This document shows positions 8,585 to 17,594 of a stretch of 64,000 nt of DNA, piece after piece. The first letter of the stretch is position 1, and the number at the start of each line of letters is the position of its first letter. A program made the translations under genes and the position numbers. The notes beneath the pieces are model-generated. The model did not search any database. It was not told where the DNA came from and saw only the letters and a program-made list of their open reading frames with translations. This DNA is from Izhakiella capsodis. Lineage in GTDB: Bacteria; Pseudomonadota; Gammaproteobacteria; Enterobacterales; Enterobacteriaceae. The stretch lies in the NCBI RefSeq assembly GCF_900115045.1, contig NZ_FOVC01000001.1, forward strand, positions 496,001-560,000, given 5' to 3'.

Positions 8585-9331
8585 ATGTTAAGTATTAAAG
8601 ATTTACAGGTAAATATTGAAGATAAAGCAATTCTACGTGGGCTGGATCTGGAGATAAACGCCGGTGAAGTACACGCGATTATGGGGCCAAATGGTTCTGG
8701 AAAAAGTACTTTATCAGCGACTCTGGCCGGGCGTGAAGAGTATGAGGTCACGGGCGGCCGCGTCAGCTTCAAGGGTAAGGATTTGTTTGAACTTGCTCCG
8801 GAAGACCGCGCAGGTGAAGGTATCTTCATGGCATTCCAGTATCCGGTGGAAATACCCGGCGTCAGTAATCAGTTTTTCCTGCAAACAGCGGTTAATGCCG
8901 TAAGAAAATACCGTGAACAGCCGGTGCTCGACCGTTTTGACTTTCAGGATTATATCGAAGATAAAATTCAGTTATTAAAAATGCCGGAGGATTTGCTGAC
9001 GCGCTCGGTAAACGTCGGTTTTTCCGGAGGCGAAAAAAAACGTAATGATATTCTTCAAATGGCGGCACTGGAGCCAGACCTGTGCATTCTTGATGAGACT
9101 GACTCCGGTCTTGATATTGATGCGCTGAAAATTGTTGCAAATGGCGTTAACTCGCTGCGTGACGGCAAGCGTGCTTTCATTATCGTTACCCACTATCAGC
9201 GCATTCTTGACTACATTAAGCCAGATTTCGTGCATGTGCTCTATCAGGGGAAAATCGTTAAATCTGGCGATTTGACACTGGTAAAACAGCTGGAGGAGCA
9301 GGGCTATGGCTGGCTTACAGACCAGGAGTAA
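8585..9331 (+). CDS. sufC: Fe-S assembly ATPase SufC
   Basis: SufC is the ABC-type ATPase of the SufBC2D complex; ATP hydrolysis drives a conformational change during cluster formation. The product has 248 residues, the same as E. coli. Visible motifs are Walker A GPNGSGKST, the signature FSGGEKKR, Walker B LCILDETDSGLD and the switch histidine in VTHYQR. It overlaps the start of sufD by 26 bases. A 50-base gap from sufB carries its own ribosome site (AAGGGAAA). Confidence 0.98.
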   Translation: MLSIKDLQVNIEDKAILRGLDLEINAGEVHAIMGPNGSGKSTLSATLAGREEYEVTGGRVSFKGKDLFELAPEDRAGEGIFMAFQYPVEIPGVSNQFFLQTAVNAVRKYREQPVLDRFDFQDYIEDKIQLLKMPEDLLTRSVNVGFSGGEKKRNDILQMAALEPDLCILDETDSGLDIDALKIVANGVNSLRDGKRAFIIVTHYQRILDYIKPDFVHVLYQGKIVKSGDLTLVKQLEEQGYGWLTDQE

Positions 9332-10595
9332 CGACAACGCGATACAGCAATGGCACCATTTATTTGAAAGCCGTAGTGACCAGCGCTCCATGCAGGCGCA
9401 GCAGCACTGGCAACAGGTTTTGCGGCTTGGATTGCCGACGCGCAAACATGAAAACTGGCGTTATACGCCGCTTGACCAATTGCTGTCTGAACGTTTTGCA
9501 CTGCCAGAGTCCGCCACACGCCTCAATGCGCACGACTTAGCACCGCTGGCATTGGATATCGATGCGGTTCGCTTGGTATTTGTTGATGGGCGTTTCGATG
9601 CGGAATTAAGCGACAAAAATTACGGTTCATTCCAGGTTGAAATTCAGCAAGCCTCCAGACGTCGTGAGTTTGATACGCCAATCCAGCCTGAACTGTTTCT
9701 GCATCTGACGGAAAGTCTGGCCGAGGACGCCGCCATAGTGCGGCTGGCTCGGGGTAAGCGTGCTGTGCGGCCGCTTTACTTGCTAAATATTAGCAGCGGT
9801 CGTAGCGGTGTGGTCAATACCATTCACTATCGACACCATCTTGAACTGGAGGCGGGTGCTGAGGCAATGCTGATCGAACACTATGTCAGCCTTAACAACA
9901 GCGGCCACTTCAGCGGTGCGCGTTTCACCTTTCAGGTAGGGGATAACGCCAGACTTAGCCACTATAAACTGGGTTTTGAAAGCGCTAACAGCTATCACTT
10001 CGCCCATAATGATATTCGTGTTGGTCGTGATGCGCGGGTTGAAAGCCATAGCTTTTTACTTGGTTCCGGATTGTCGCGGCACAATACCAGCGTCCAGCTG
10101 AACGGCGAGAACAGCGAGCTGTTGCTTAACAGTCTGGTGCTGCCAGTGGATAATGAGGTATGCGATACTCGCAGTTATCTGGAGCATAATAAGGGCTATT
10201 GTGTTAGCCGCCAGCTTCATAAAACCATTGTTCGCGATCGGGCTAAAGCGGTTTTCAATGGAAAGATTACCGTTGCGCAACATGCGTTGAAGACTGACGG
10301 ACAAATGGCCAATAACAATCTGTTACTGGGACGTCTGGCTGAGGTGGATACTAAGCCCCAGCTCGAAATCTATGCCGATGATGTCAAGTGCAGCCACGGG
10401 GCAACTATTGGTCGTATTGATGATGAGCAGATGTTTTATCTGCGCGCCCGTGGGATTGATGAACAGGCCGCTCAGCGCATGATTATCTATGCTTTTGCCG
10501 CTGAACTGACCGAAGCTATCAGCGACAGTCCCCTGAAAGAAGCGGTCTTAGCGCGTATTGCGTTGCGCTTTCCCGGAGGTCAGAATGAGTTTTGA
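9306..10595 (+). CDS. sufD: Fe-S assembly protein SufD
   Basis: SufD is the SufB paralogue that pairs with SufB and SufC in the assembly complex and is needed for iron acquisition. The product has 429 residues (E. coli 423). It opens with a MAGL start and a QQWHHLF segment, then has the GLPTRKHENW motif and the conserved C-terminal block YADDVKCSHGATIGRIDDEQ containing the key Cys and His. It begins inside sufC and ends 11 bases inside sufS, showing tight operon packing. Confidence 0.97.
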   Translation: MAGLQTRSNDNAIQQWHHLFESRSDQRSMQAQQHWQQVLRLGLPTRKHENWRYTPLDQLLSERFALPESATRLNAHDLAPLALDIDAVRLVFVDGRFDAELSDKNYGSFQVEIQQASRRREFDTPIQPELFLHLTESLAEDAAIVRLARGKRAVRPLYLLNISSGRSGVVNTIHYRHHLELEAGAEAMLIEHYVSLNNSGHFSGARFTFQVGDNARLSHYKLGFESANSYHFAHNDIRVGRDARVESHSFLLGSGLSRHNTSVQLNGENSELLLNSLVLPVDNEVCDTRSYLEHNKGYCVSRQLHKTIVRDRAKAVFNGKITVAQHALKTDGQMANNNLLLGRLAEVDTKPQLEIYADDVKCSHGATIGRIDDEQMFYLRARGIDEQAAQRMIIYAFAAELTEAISDSPLKEAVLARIALRFPGGQNEF

Positions 10596-11805
10596 TGTCC
10601 GTCGCGTGAGAGCGGATTTTCCTGTGCTAACCCGGGAGGTAAACGGTTGCAAGCTGGCTTACCTCGATAGTGCTGCCAGCGCACAGAAGCCGCTCAGTGT
10701 GATTGAGGCGGAAAGTCATTTTTATCAGCATGGCTATGCGGCGGTGCATCGTGGCGTCCATACGCTAAGCGCAGAGGCCACAAGGGCGATGGAAGATGTT
10801 CGTCATCAGGTCGCGCGCTTTATTCATGCGGCTTCACCGGAAGAGATTGTTTTTGTTCGCGGCACTACCGAAGGCATTAACCTGGTAGCGAATAGCTGGG
10901 GACAGAGTCAGATCAAAGCGGGCGACAATCTGATCATCACCGAGATGGAGCATCATGCCAATATTGTGCCCTGGCAGCTGCTTGCGCAGCGTACCGGTGC
11001 TGAATTGCGTTATATACCCATTACAGATGAAGGCCGGTTAAATATCGCTAAGCTCGATGCGCTTATTGATAATCGTACTCGGCTGCTGGCATTCACTCAG
11101 GTCTCTAACGTGCTGGGCACGGTTAACCCGCTAAAAAAACTGATTGCCAGAGCGCGTGCTGCTGGCATTACCACGTTGATTGACGGCGCTCAGGCGGTGA
11201 TACATCAGGCGGTGGATGTACAGGAGTTAGGCTGCGACTTTTACGTATTTTCCGGGCATAAAATTTATGGCCCCACCGGCATCGGTATACTTTACGGACG
11301 TAAGGCCTTGCTCGATGAAATGCCGCCCTGGGAAGGCGGTGGTTCAATGATACAAAGCGTCAGCCTGCAAAGTGGCTCCACCTGGAATACGGCACCCTGG
11401 CGTTTTGAAGCCGGTTCGCCGCATACCGGTGGCATTATTGGTCTCGGTGCTGCGCTTCGCTATGTCAGCGAACTGGGTATCGATAATATTCACCACTATG
11501 AACAACAGCTGATGCGCTATGCACAGAACAAGCTGGCGACTGTACCCGATTTGGTAATCTACGGACCGGAGGATCGCGCTGGCGTCATCTCCTTCAATTT
11601 AGGTAAACATCACGCCTATGACGTGGGTACCTTCCTTGATCAGTACGGAATAGCCATTCGTACCGGTCACCATTGTGCTATGCCACTGATGAGCCACTAT
11701 GGTGTTCCCGCCATGTGCCGGGCAAGTTTTACCCTGTATAATACCGAGGAAGAAGCTGACCGACTGACGGATGGGCTGATACGTATACACCGTCTGCTCG
11801 GCTGA
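10585..11805 (+). CDS. sufS: Cysteine desulfurase SufS
   Basis: SufS is a PLP-dependent group II cysteine desulfurase that takes sulfur from L-cysteine as an active-site persulfide and hands it to SufE. The product is 406 residues, as in E. coli. The PLP lysine is in FSGHKIYGPTGIG and the catalytic cysteine lies in the C-terminal RASFTLYNT region near MCR. The ATG giving MSFDVRRVRADFPVL was chosen by family alignment and the GGAGGT ribosome site; a longer upstream frame is not supported. It overlaps sufD by 11 bases. Confidence 0.97.
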   Translation: MSFDVRRVRADFPVLTREVNGCKLAYLDSAASAQKPLSVIEAESHFYQHGYAAVHRGVHTLSAEATRAMEDVRHQVARFIHAASPEEIVFVRGTTEGINLVANSWGQSQIKAGDNLIITEMEHHANIVPWQLLAQRTGAELRYIPITDEGRLNIAKLDALIDNRTRLLAFTQVSNVLGTVNPLKKLIARARAAGITTLIDGAQAVIHQAVDVQELGCDFYVFSGHKIYGPTGIGILYGRKALLDEMPPWEGGGSMIQSVSLQSGSTWNTAPWRFEAGSPHTGGIIGLGAALRYVSELGIDNIHHYEQQLMRYAQNKLATVPDLVIYGPEDRAGVISFNLGKHHAYDVGTFLDQYGIAIRTGHHCAMPLMSHYGVPAMCRASFTLYNTEEEADRLTDGLIRIHRLLG

Positions 11806-11831
11806 CAATGGCGGGCTGACAGGAGGAGTGA

Positions 11832-12248
11832 ATGGCTACGCTGCCAGATAAAGAGAAATTGGTGCGCAACTTCAATCGTTGCGCAAACTGGGAAGAGAAG
11901 TACCTTTACATCATTGAATTAGGGGTGGCGTTGCCGGAGTTTTCTGTTTCTTTGCACCAGCCTGAAAACGCCATATCCGGCTGCCAGAGCCAGGTCTGGC
12001 TATTGCTTACGCAGGATAAGAATGGAAAAGTTATTCTGCAGGGAGATAGCGATGCTGCCATCGTTAAAGGATTAATTGCCGTCGTATTTATTTTGTATCA
12101 GCAGCTGGATCCCGCAGAAATTGTCACCTTTGATGTGCGCCCTTGGTTTGAGCAACTGGCTTTAACACAACACCTGACACCGTCGCGCACGCAGGGACTT
12201 GAGGCGATGGTTCGTGCAATTCGTCAGAAAGCAGGAAGACTAATCTGA
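11832..12248 (+). CDS. sufE: Cysteine desulfuration protein SufE
   Basis: SufE accepts sulfur from SufS on its conserved cysteine and passes it to SufB. The 138-residue product shows this cysteine in the SGCQSQVW motif near residue 51. It is the last suf gene. An AGGAGG ribosome site precedes the start. The transcript ends at a bidirectional hairpin shared with the convergent lpp gene. Confidence 0.97.
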   Translation: MATLPDKEKLVRNFNRCANWEEKYLYIIELGVALPEFSVSLHQPENAISGCQSQVWLLLTQDKNGKVILQGDSDAAIVKGLIAVVFILYQQLDPAEIVTFDVRPWFEQLALTQHLTPSRTQGLEAMVRAIRQKAGRLI

Positions 12249-12275
12249 TCTGATCGGTACAGGGTTTTTTAGGAC

Positions 12276-12306
12276 AAAAAAATGGCGCACATAGTGCGCC
12301 ATTTTT
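12276..12306. terminator. Bidirectional terminator between sufE and lpp
   Basis: ATGGCGCAC (12282-12290) pairs with GTGCGCCAT (12294-12302) around a 3-base loop. An A-run on one side and a T-run on the other make it an intrinsic terminator in both directions. Confidence 0.9.
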
Positions 12307-12319
12307 CATACAGGAATTC

Positions 12320-12556
12320 TTACTTGCGGTAAGAGTGAGCCTGGTTGTCCAGACGCTGGTTAGCACGCGCTGCGTCATCTTTAGCAGCCTGAACGTCAGA
12401 ACGCATTGCGTTCACGTCATTGCTCAGCTGATCAACTTTGGCGTTCAGAGTCTGAACGTCAGTAGACAGCTGGTCGATTTTAGCGTTGCTTGAGCAACCA
12501 GCCAGCAGAGTTGAACCGAGAATTACCGCGCCCAGTACCAGTTTAGTACGATTCAT
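12320..12556 (-). CDS. lpp: Major outer membrane (Braun) lipoprotein Lpp
   Basis: Lpp is the abundant trimeric coiled-coil lipoprotein that tethers the outer membrane to peptidoglycan. The 78-residue product has a signal peptide ending in the lipobox LLAGC (Cys21). Heptad repeats of the KIDQLSTDVQTLNAKVDQL type follow, and a C-terminal YRK carries the lysine that L,D-transpeptidases join to diaminopimelate. The leader just upstream, including the GAGGGTAT ribosome site, is nearly identical to E. coli lpp. Confidence 0.98.
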   Translation of the reverse strand: MNRTKLVLGAVILGSTLLAGCSSNAKIDQLSTDVQTLNAKVDQLSNDVNAMRSDVQAAKDDAARANQRLDNQAHSYRK

Positions 12557-12595
12557 TATTTATACCCTCTAGATTAAGTTAATCTCCATGTAGCG

Positions 12596-12632
12596 TTACA
12601 AGTATTACACAAACTTTTTTGGGATGAGAATA
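12596..12632 (-). promoter_or_regulatory. lpp promoter
   Basis: On the minus strand, TAATACT (12601-12607) is the -10 element, preceded by an A-rich spacer and a CTCATC -35 region. The segment through GTAACGCTACATGGAGATTA matches the E. coli lpp promoter and transcript start almost base for base. Confidence 0.75.
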
Positions 12633-12810
12633 AATTTTTACTTATAACACGCTTAATTTTGATCGTTAGCTCAAAGAAGCGGCTGAGCGTTACTATTGGG
12701 GAAAAAAATAAAGAAAACATGTATCTTCAATCGGACCAATCTTAATAACGGCTTGCGCTGAATAATTAAATTAATCCGGTTTTTTGGCAATTTTAATTAA
12801 AAATTTAACG

Positions 12811-12836
12811 AAAAAAAAAGCGCCCTGGGGCGCTTA
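12811..12836 (-). terminator. pykF terminator
   Basis: On the minus strand AAGCGCC and GGCGCTT form a stem with a short loop, followed by a run of nine T. It ends the pykF transcript about 25 bases after the stop. The rest of the 12557-12860 interval is AT-rich and holds only the lpp promoter. Confidence 0.85.
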
Positions 12837-12860
12837 AAAATCTTTAAGATCGAACTTCGC

Positions 12861-14273
12861 TTAAATGGCGTGTACGGATGCGGTATTGGTGGTTCCACTT
12901 GGCACAAGTGCACCCGAAACCATTACCACGACATCGCCTTTTTTCGCATAGCCGCTTTTGAGTGCCGCTTCTTTACCCAGACGGTAGAAATCATCCGTTG
13001 AGGCGATTTCAGTAACAAGCGTGGTTTCTACGCCTTTGGTCAGTAACAACTGGCGGGCAGTCAGCTCATTTGTTGTCAGGGCGAGAATAGTGGCGTGCGG
13101 AAAATATTTGCGTATTGATTTTGCCGATTTTCCGCCTTCGGTTGCTACTACGATAAGCGGAGCTTCAAGATTCTCAGCTGTTTCTACCGCACCCCGACAG
13201 ACGGCCTCGGTAATGCGCATTCTGTGCTGCGGATCTTTGATTTCAGTACGGCTTTTCATGACCGGGTCGGTACGTTCGCAGATGATTGCCATGATGCTTA
13301 CTGCTTCAAGTGGGTACTTACCTTTAGCGCTCTCACCAGAAAGCATGACTGCATCGGTACCGTCAAGAATGGCGTTAGCCACGTCACCCGCTTCAGCACG
13401 AGTAGGGCGCGGATTCTTGATCATTGAGTCCAGCATCTGGGTTGCGGTAATCACCACTTTACGGGCTTGATTACACTTCTTAATCATCATCTTTTGGGCG
13501 AAAATCACTTCCTCAACCGGAATTTCAACGCCGAGATCGCCACGGGCAACCATGATGCCGTCTGAAGCTTCAAGGATCTCATCGAAATTGTTGAGACCTT
13601 CCTGATTCTCAATTTTAGAGATGATTTGAATATGCTCACCACCGTGAGCTTTAAGGTGTTCGCGAATTTCCAGTACGTCGGAACGCTTACGAATAAACGA
13701 TGCTGCAACAAAGTCAACGCCCTGCTCGCAGCCAAAGATTAGATCATGCTTATCCTTTTCCGCCAGCGCCGGTAGCCGGATTGAAACGCCAGGCAGGTTG
13801 ACACCTTTATTTTCACCAAGGTCACCACCGTTCAGAACCCGGCATACGACGGTTTGACCGGTTATTTGGGTAACTTTCATACCAATCAGACCGTCATCAA
13901 CCAGCACGGTATTTCCGATGCTTAAATCGCTGCTGAACCCGGAGTAGGTGACGGCGACACATTCGCTATTACCAATTACGCTCTTGTCAGTCGTAAAGGT
14001 GAAGGTCTGGCCTGCCTCTAATGTGACATCTTTGCCGCCTTCCAGCTTCATGGTGCGGATCTCCGGGCCTTTAGTGTCAAGCAGGATTGCGGCCTGATGG
14101 CCGGTTTTTTTCACTACATTGCGCAGATTAGTGATGCGTCTTCCATGCTCCTCATAATCACCGTGGGAAAAATTAAGACGCATGACGTTCATTCCTGCGT
14201 CCAACAGGTTAGTCAGCATCTCTTCAGACTCGGTTTTTGGGCCGATAGTACAAACAATCTTGGTCTTTTTCAT
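12861..14273 (-). CDS. pykF: Pyruvate kinase I
   Basis: This is the fructose-1,6-bisphosphate-activated pyruvate kinase, converting PEP and ADP to pyruvate and ATP in glycolysis. The product has 470 residues, as in E. coli PykF. It starts MKKTKIVCTIGP. Motifs include MRLNFSHG, the active-site IISKIENQEG lysine segment, MVARGDLGVEIP, and a C-terminal allosteric domain ending TNTASVHAI. It is a monocistronic minus-strand gene with its own terminator and a Cra site upstream. Confidence 0.98.
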   Translation of the reverse strand: MKKTKIVCTIGPKTESEEMLTNLLDAGMNVMRLNFSHGDYEEHGRRITNLRNVVKKTGHQAAILLDTKGPEIRTMKLEGGKDVTLEAGQTFTFTTDKSVIGNSECVAVTYSGFSSDLSIGNTVLVDDGLIGMKVTQITGQTVVCRVLNGGDLGENKGVNLPGVSIRLPALAEKDKHDLIFGCEQGVDFVAASFIRKRSDVLEIREHLKAHGGEHIQIISKIENQEGLNNFDEILEASDGIMVARGDLGVEIPVEEVIFAQKMMIKKCNQARKVVITATQMLDSMIKNPRPTRAEAGDVANAILDGTDAVMLSGESAKGKYPLEAVSIMAIICERTDPVMKSRTEIKDPQHRMRITEAVCRGAVETAENLEAPLIVVATEGGKSAKSIRKYFPHATILALTTNELTARQLLLTKGVETTLVTEIASTDDFYRLGKEAALKSGYAKKGDVVVMVSGALVPSGTTNTASVHAI

Positions 14274-14486
14274 GGCGAGTTTTCTATAAGTTGTAATGGA
14301 TGATTAGCAGTTGTCTCACAGCCAGTGGCTGGGAGAGGAATTGGATGTTCTGTAACGGACCGCGATACAGCTTTAAGGATAGGAGATAGCGATTGGGTAA
14401 GCAGCGGAAGTTCTGAGCAGGGTTTGCGGCAGGCCATTGCACGATTGCGCAAGCAGGGAAAGGCATCAATTCTGGCTCTTCCATAC

Positions 14487-14500
14487 GCTGAAACCATTCA
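14487..14500. promoter_or_regulatory. Cra (FruR) operator upstream of pykF
   Basis: GCTGAAACCATTCA fits the Cra consensus RSTGAAWCSNTHHW at every position. It lies about 215 bases upstream of the pykF start on the minus-strand side. In E. coli, Cra represses pykF from an upstream site, so the same control is inferred here. The remaining 14274-14617 interval holds the pykF leader and no supported gene. Confidence 0.75.
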
Positions 14501-14617
14501 AGTCGTTCAAAGTGGCATTATAGTCGTGAAGCTATGTAAAACCAATTAAAAAACAGCGACTATTTATGGGGAATTGATGAAATAAAGGGGGAAATCACAA
14601 AAAAGAGATGGGCGGTC

Positions 14618-14694
14618 TGGTGCGTTCTAGAGGACTCGAACCTCCGACCCCCACCATGTCAAGGTGGTGCTCTAACCAACTGAGCTAAGAACGC
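14618..14694 (-). tRNA. valV: tRNA-Val (anticodon GAC), copy 1
   Basis: This 77-base cloverleaf has acceptor stem GCGTTCT/AGAACGC, D-loop AGCTCAGTTGGTTAGAGC, anticodon arm CACCTTGACATGGTG with anticodon GAC, T-loop GGTTCGAGTCC and an encoded CCA. It is identical to the copy at 14840-14916. Confidence 0.97.
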
Positions 14695-14760
14695 AAAATC
14701 TCTCTAACTTTTATGCCGTTAATTGCGTTACAAACGGCAATAACCTGCGAATATCTTGTT

Positions 14761-14837
14761 TGGTGCGTCCGAGTGGACTCGAACCACCGACCCCCACCAT
14801 GTCAAGGTGGTGCTCTAACCAACTGAGCTACGGACGC
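14761..14837 (-). tRNA. valW: tRNA-Val (anticodon GAC), copy 2
   Basis: This 77-base tRNA shares the anticodon arm of its neighbours but has a different acceptor stem (GCGTCCG/CGGACGC) and T-stem. It matches E. coli valW. CCA is encoded. It lies two bases from the next tRNA, so both are cut from one transcript. Confidence 0.97.
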
Positions 14838-14839
14838 AC

Positions 14840-14916
14840 TGGTGCGTTCTAGAGGACTCGAACCTCCGACCCCCACCATGTCAAGGTGGTGCTCTAACCA
14901 ACTGAGCTAAGAACGC
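14840..14916 (-). tRNA. tRNA-Val (anticodon GAC), copy 3
   Basis: This 77-base tRNA is identical to the copy at 14618-14694 and is first in the transcript. E. coli has only two genes here (valV, valW), so this third copy looks like a tandem duplication. Confidence 0.97.
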
Positions 14917-15081
14917 GCGCTGCTATCACCGATGATATGCAAAAAATCAGCAGACTTACAGCGGGGACGAATATTAGCGGCAGGCTGAACGACTGGCAAG
15001 GGAAAAGCGATAAATTTCTGCGTAACTGCTGCGCTTCTGAGCAAGCGCAGTAATTTTAAGCATTCGTTACGGTATGCCCGA

Positions 15082-16455
15082 TCAACGAGCCGCACGTCCC
15101 AGGATAATTTCGGCCGGCTGCTGCTGAAGTCGGCATATGCGCCATAGCATCATGATTGCTGAACAGGTCAGGCCGATGATAAAGCCGCACCAGAAACCCG
15201 CTGGCCCCATTGCGGGAACTACCCAGTTAGTCAGGGCTAATATGTAGCCACTGGGTAACCCAAGACACCAGTATGCGACCAGCGTAATAAAGAAAATGGC
15301 GCGCGTATCTTTATAGCCGCGTAGTACTCCGCTGCCAATGACCTGGATTGAGTCAGATAGTTGGTAAATAGCAGCCAGAAACATAAGTTGAGCCGCCAGG
15401 GTCACAACCGCAGGATCATCGTTATAAAGCAGCGCGATGTGTTCACGAAAGGTGACAGTAAACAGGGCGGTGCAGCAGGCCATCAGTACGCCGACTATTT
15501 GTGCCGTCCAGGCGGCGGTGCGGGCAGCATGAGTTGAACCCTGACCAAGTCGATAGCCGACGCGGATGGTAGCGGCTACGCCTATCGAGAGAGGGACAAC
15601 AAACATCAGGGAGCTAAAGTTGAGAGCGATCTGATGTCCGGCAACGTCCACAATTCCCATGGGTGAAACCAGCAGTGCAACAACGGCAAACAGGGTGACT
15701 TCAAAAAAAAGCGCCAGCGCGATAGGCAGGCCTAAGAAAAATAACCGCTTGAGAACCTGCCAGTCCGGCCCGGCAACCGGGGTTGACTGATGAATATCAC
15801 GCAGGAATGCCGCGCGCCGACACCATGCTTTCATGCAGATGAACATTACCCAGTAAACCGACGCAGTCGCGACGCCACAGCCAACCCCGCCCATGGCGGG
15901 CATACCAAAGTGACCGTAAATAAAAATGTAGTTTACCGGGATATTGACCAGTAACCCAAGAAAGCCCAGTACCATACCCGGCTTGGTTTTTGATAAGCCC
16001 TCGCACTGATTACGTAACACCTGGAAAAAAAGATAGCCTGGTGCTCCCCATAACAAAGCGCGCAGATAGCGTACTGCCTTATCCGCCAGTTCGGCATTGA
16101 TATTATGCATGGCGTAGATGACGAAACCGGCATTGAACAGCACGAGCATTACCACGATCGAAACGATACCCGCCAGCCAATAGGCCTGACCCACCTGGTG
16201 GGAAATATGCTGACGCCTCCCGGCACCGTTGAGTTGGGCCACTACCGGTGTTAGTGCCAGTATCAGACCATGGCCGAACAGGATTGTCGGAAGCCAAATC
16301 GACGTGCCTACCGCAACGGCGGCCATATCTGTAGCGCTTACACCACCAGCCATAATGGTATCGACGAATCCCATTGCTGTCTGTGCCACCTGGGCGAAGA
16401 TGACGGGTATCGCCAATGCTAATAATTGACGCGCCTCGACAAAATACTTCTGCAC
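15082..16455 (-). CDS. mdtK: MATE multidrug efflux pump MdtK
   Basis: MdtK is a Na+ or H+ coupled multidrug exporter of the MATE (NorM) family in the inner membrane. The product has 457 residues, as in E. coli, with 12 predicted membrane segments in two homologous halves. The N-terminal motif LLALAIPVIFAQVAQTAMGF and the GHQIALNFSSLMFV block are typical. It is divergent from ribE, as in E. coli, with the tRNA-Val cluster downstream. Confidence 0.97.
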   Translation of the reverse strand: MQKYFVEARQLLALAIPVIFAQVAQTAMGFVDTIMAGGVSATDMAAVAVGTSIWLPTILFGHGLILALTPVVAQLNGAGRRQHISHQVGQAYWLAGIVSIVVMLVLFNAGFVIYAMHNINAELADKAVRYLRALLWGAPGYLFFQVLRNQCEGLSKTKPGMVLGFLGLLVNIPVNYIFIYGHFGMPAMGGVGCGVATASVYWVMFICMKAWCRRAAFLRDIHQSTPVAGPDWQVLKRLFFLGLPIALALFFEVTLFAVVALLVSPMGIVDVAGHQIALNFSSLMFVVPLSIGVAATIRVGYRLGQGSTHAARTAAWTAQIVGVLMACCTALFTVTFREHIALLYNDDPAVVTLAAQLMFLAAIYQLSDSIQVIGSGVLRGYKDTRAIFFITLVAYWCLGLPSGYILALTNWVVPAMGPAGFWCGFIIGLTCSAIMMLWRICRLQQQPAEIILGRAAR

Positions 16456-16677
16456 GCATACACCTTTATTATGTTTATTTCCCCGGGAGAAGAGTCGTAG
16501 CTGAATTCGATTGCTGAAAAGCCTGACTCAGGTGGGATAGTGTAGAGTGGGTAGATGATTTAGCCAACCGTATAAATAGTTTTTCTTTCACGACGATCAA
16601 GGCCCGGCATTTGCCCGTCAGCGCGCTGAATGGCAAACTAACGCCAGATGACCATATAATCCAGAGGTTAAGAGTCT

Positions 16678-17313
16678 ATGTTTACGGGAATTGTTCAGGG
16701 TACTGCAGAATTGCTGGCGATTGATGAAAAACCCAACTTTCGTACCCACACGGTCAGATTGCCGCAGGCGCTTTTGCCGGGTCTGGAAATTGGTGCCTCA
16801 GTTGCACATAACGGTTGCTGTCTGACGGTAACTGAAATTGATGGCGATAAAGTGCGTTTCGACCTGATTAAAGAGACGCTGCGTATCACCAACCTTGGAG
16901 GGCTAAAATTGGGCGACAAGGTAAATGTTGAGCGTGCAGCAAAGTTCAGTGATGAGATTGGTGGACATTTAATGTCGGGCCACATTATGACTACAGCCGA
17001 GATAGGTCGAATCGTGCAGTCTGAAAACAACCGGGAAATCTGGTTTAAACCCGCAGATGTTAGTCTGATGAAATATATTTTATACAAGGGATTTGTGGGT
17101 ATTGATGGTATCAGTCTTACTGTAGGCGATGTAACTTCGGGCAAATTCTGCGTTCACCTGATCCCGGAAACGCTTGAACGTACTACCCTCGGCGCTAAAC
17201 GTCTCGGGCAATATGTCAATATTGAGATTGATCCCCACACCCAAGCGATTGTTGATACCGTCGAGCGAGTTCTGGCGAACCGTACGCGGAATGATGCGCT
17301 GGTCCAGGGTTAA
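16678..17313 (+). CDS. ribE: Riboflavin synthase, alpha subunit
   Basis: This enzyme dismutates two 6,7-dimethyl-8-ribityllumazines to riboflavin, the last step of the pathway. The 211-residue product has two lumazine-binding barrels in tandem. Each has the MFTGIVQG/KGFVGIDGISLTV type of start, and the first carries the NGCCLTV motif. The name is ribC in some E. coli literature. I saw no FMN riboswitch in the 222 bases upstream. It is divergent from mdtK. Confidence 0.97.
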   Translation: MFTGIVQGTAELLAIDEKPNFRTHTVRLPQALLPGLEIGASVAHNGCCLTVTEIDGDKVRFDLIKETLRITNLGGLKLGDKVNVERAAKFSDEIGGHLMSGHIMTTAEIGRIVQSENNREIWFKPADVSLMKYILYKGFVGIDGISLTVGDVTSGKFCVHLIPETLERTTLGAKRLGQYVNIEIDPHTQAIVDTVERVLANRTRNDALVQG

Positions 17314-17445
17314 TTAAATTTTATAACGTTAAGAATTGAGAAGCGGGGGAGATCTCCTGAAAATTGAGTGAATAAATATCATATAGATATACCTTTACTG
17401 TAACTTTTTCAATTCTGACTCCAGCGACAGGGTTTTCAATAATAG

Positions 17446-17471
17446 CGGAGAATGTCTGAATTCATTCTCCG
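17446..17471. repeat. Hairpin downstream of ribE
   Basis: CGGAGAATG (17446-17454) and CATTCTCCG (17463-17471) form a perfect 9-bp stem with an 8-base loop. It lacks a T-run. It may end the ribE transcript or mark the edge of the decayed insertion element that follows. Confidence 0.45.
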
Positions 17472-17594
17472 TCAGCTTTAGCAAAGAAATGACCCATCAG
17501 TGTTTCACCGTATTTGCCTGATATTTAAGTTGTATGTCTTTTTTCGCCAGAAAAAAAAACGTTCAATCACATAATGAGACTGGCTAAAAGTCGC

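Noticed and set aside
14325..14549. 74-codon plus-strand open frame upstream of pykF
   Set aside because: It has no ribosome site or family likeness and runs through the Cra site and pykF promoter.
16456..16677. Possible FMN riboswitch before ribE
   Set aside because: None of the conserved FMN-element segments are visible; in E. coli the riboswitch is at ribB, not here.
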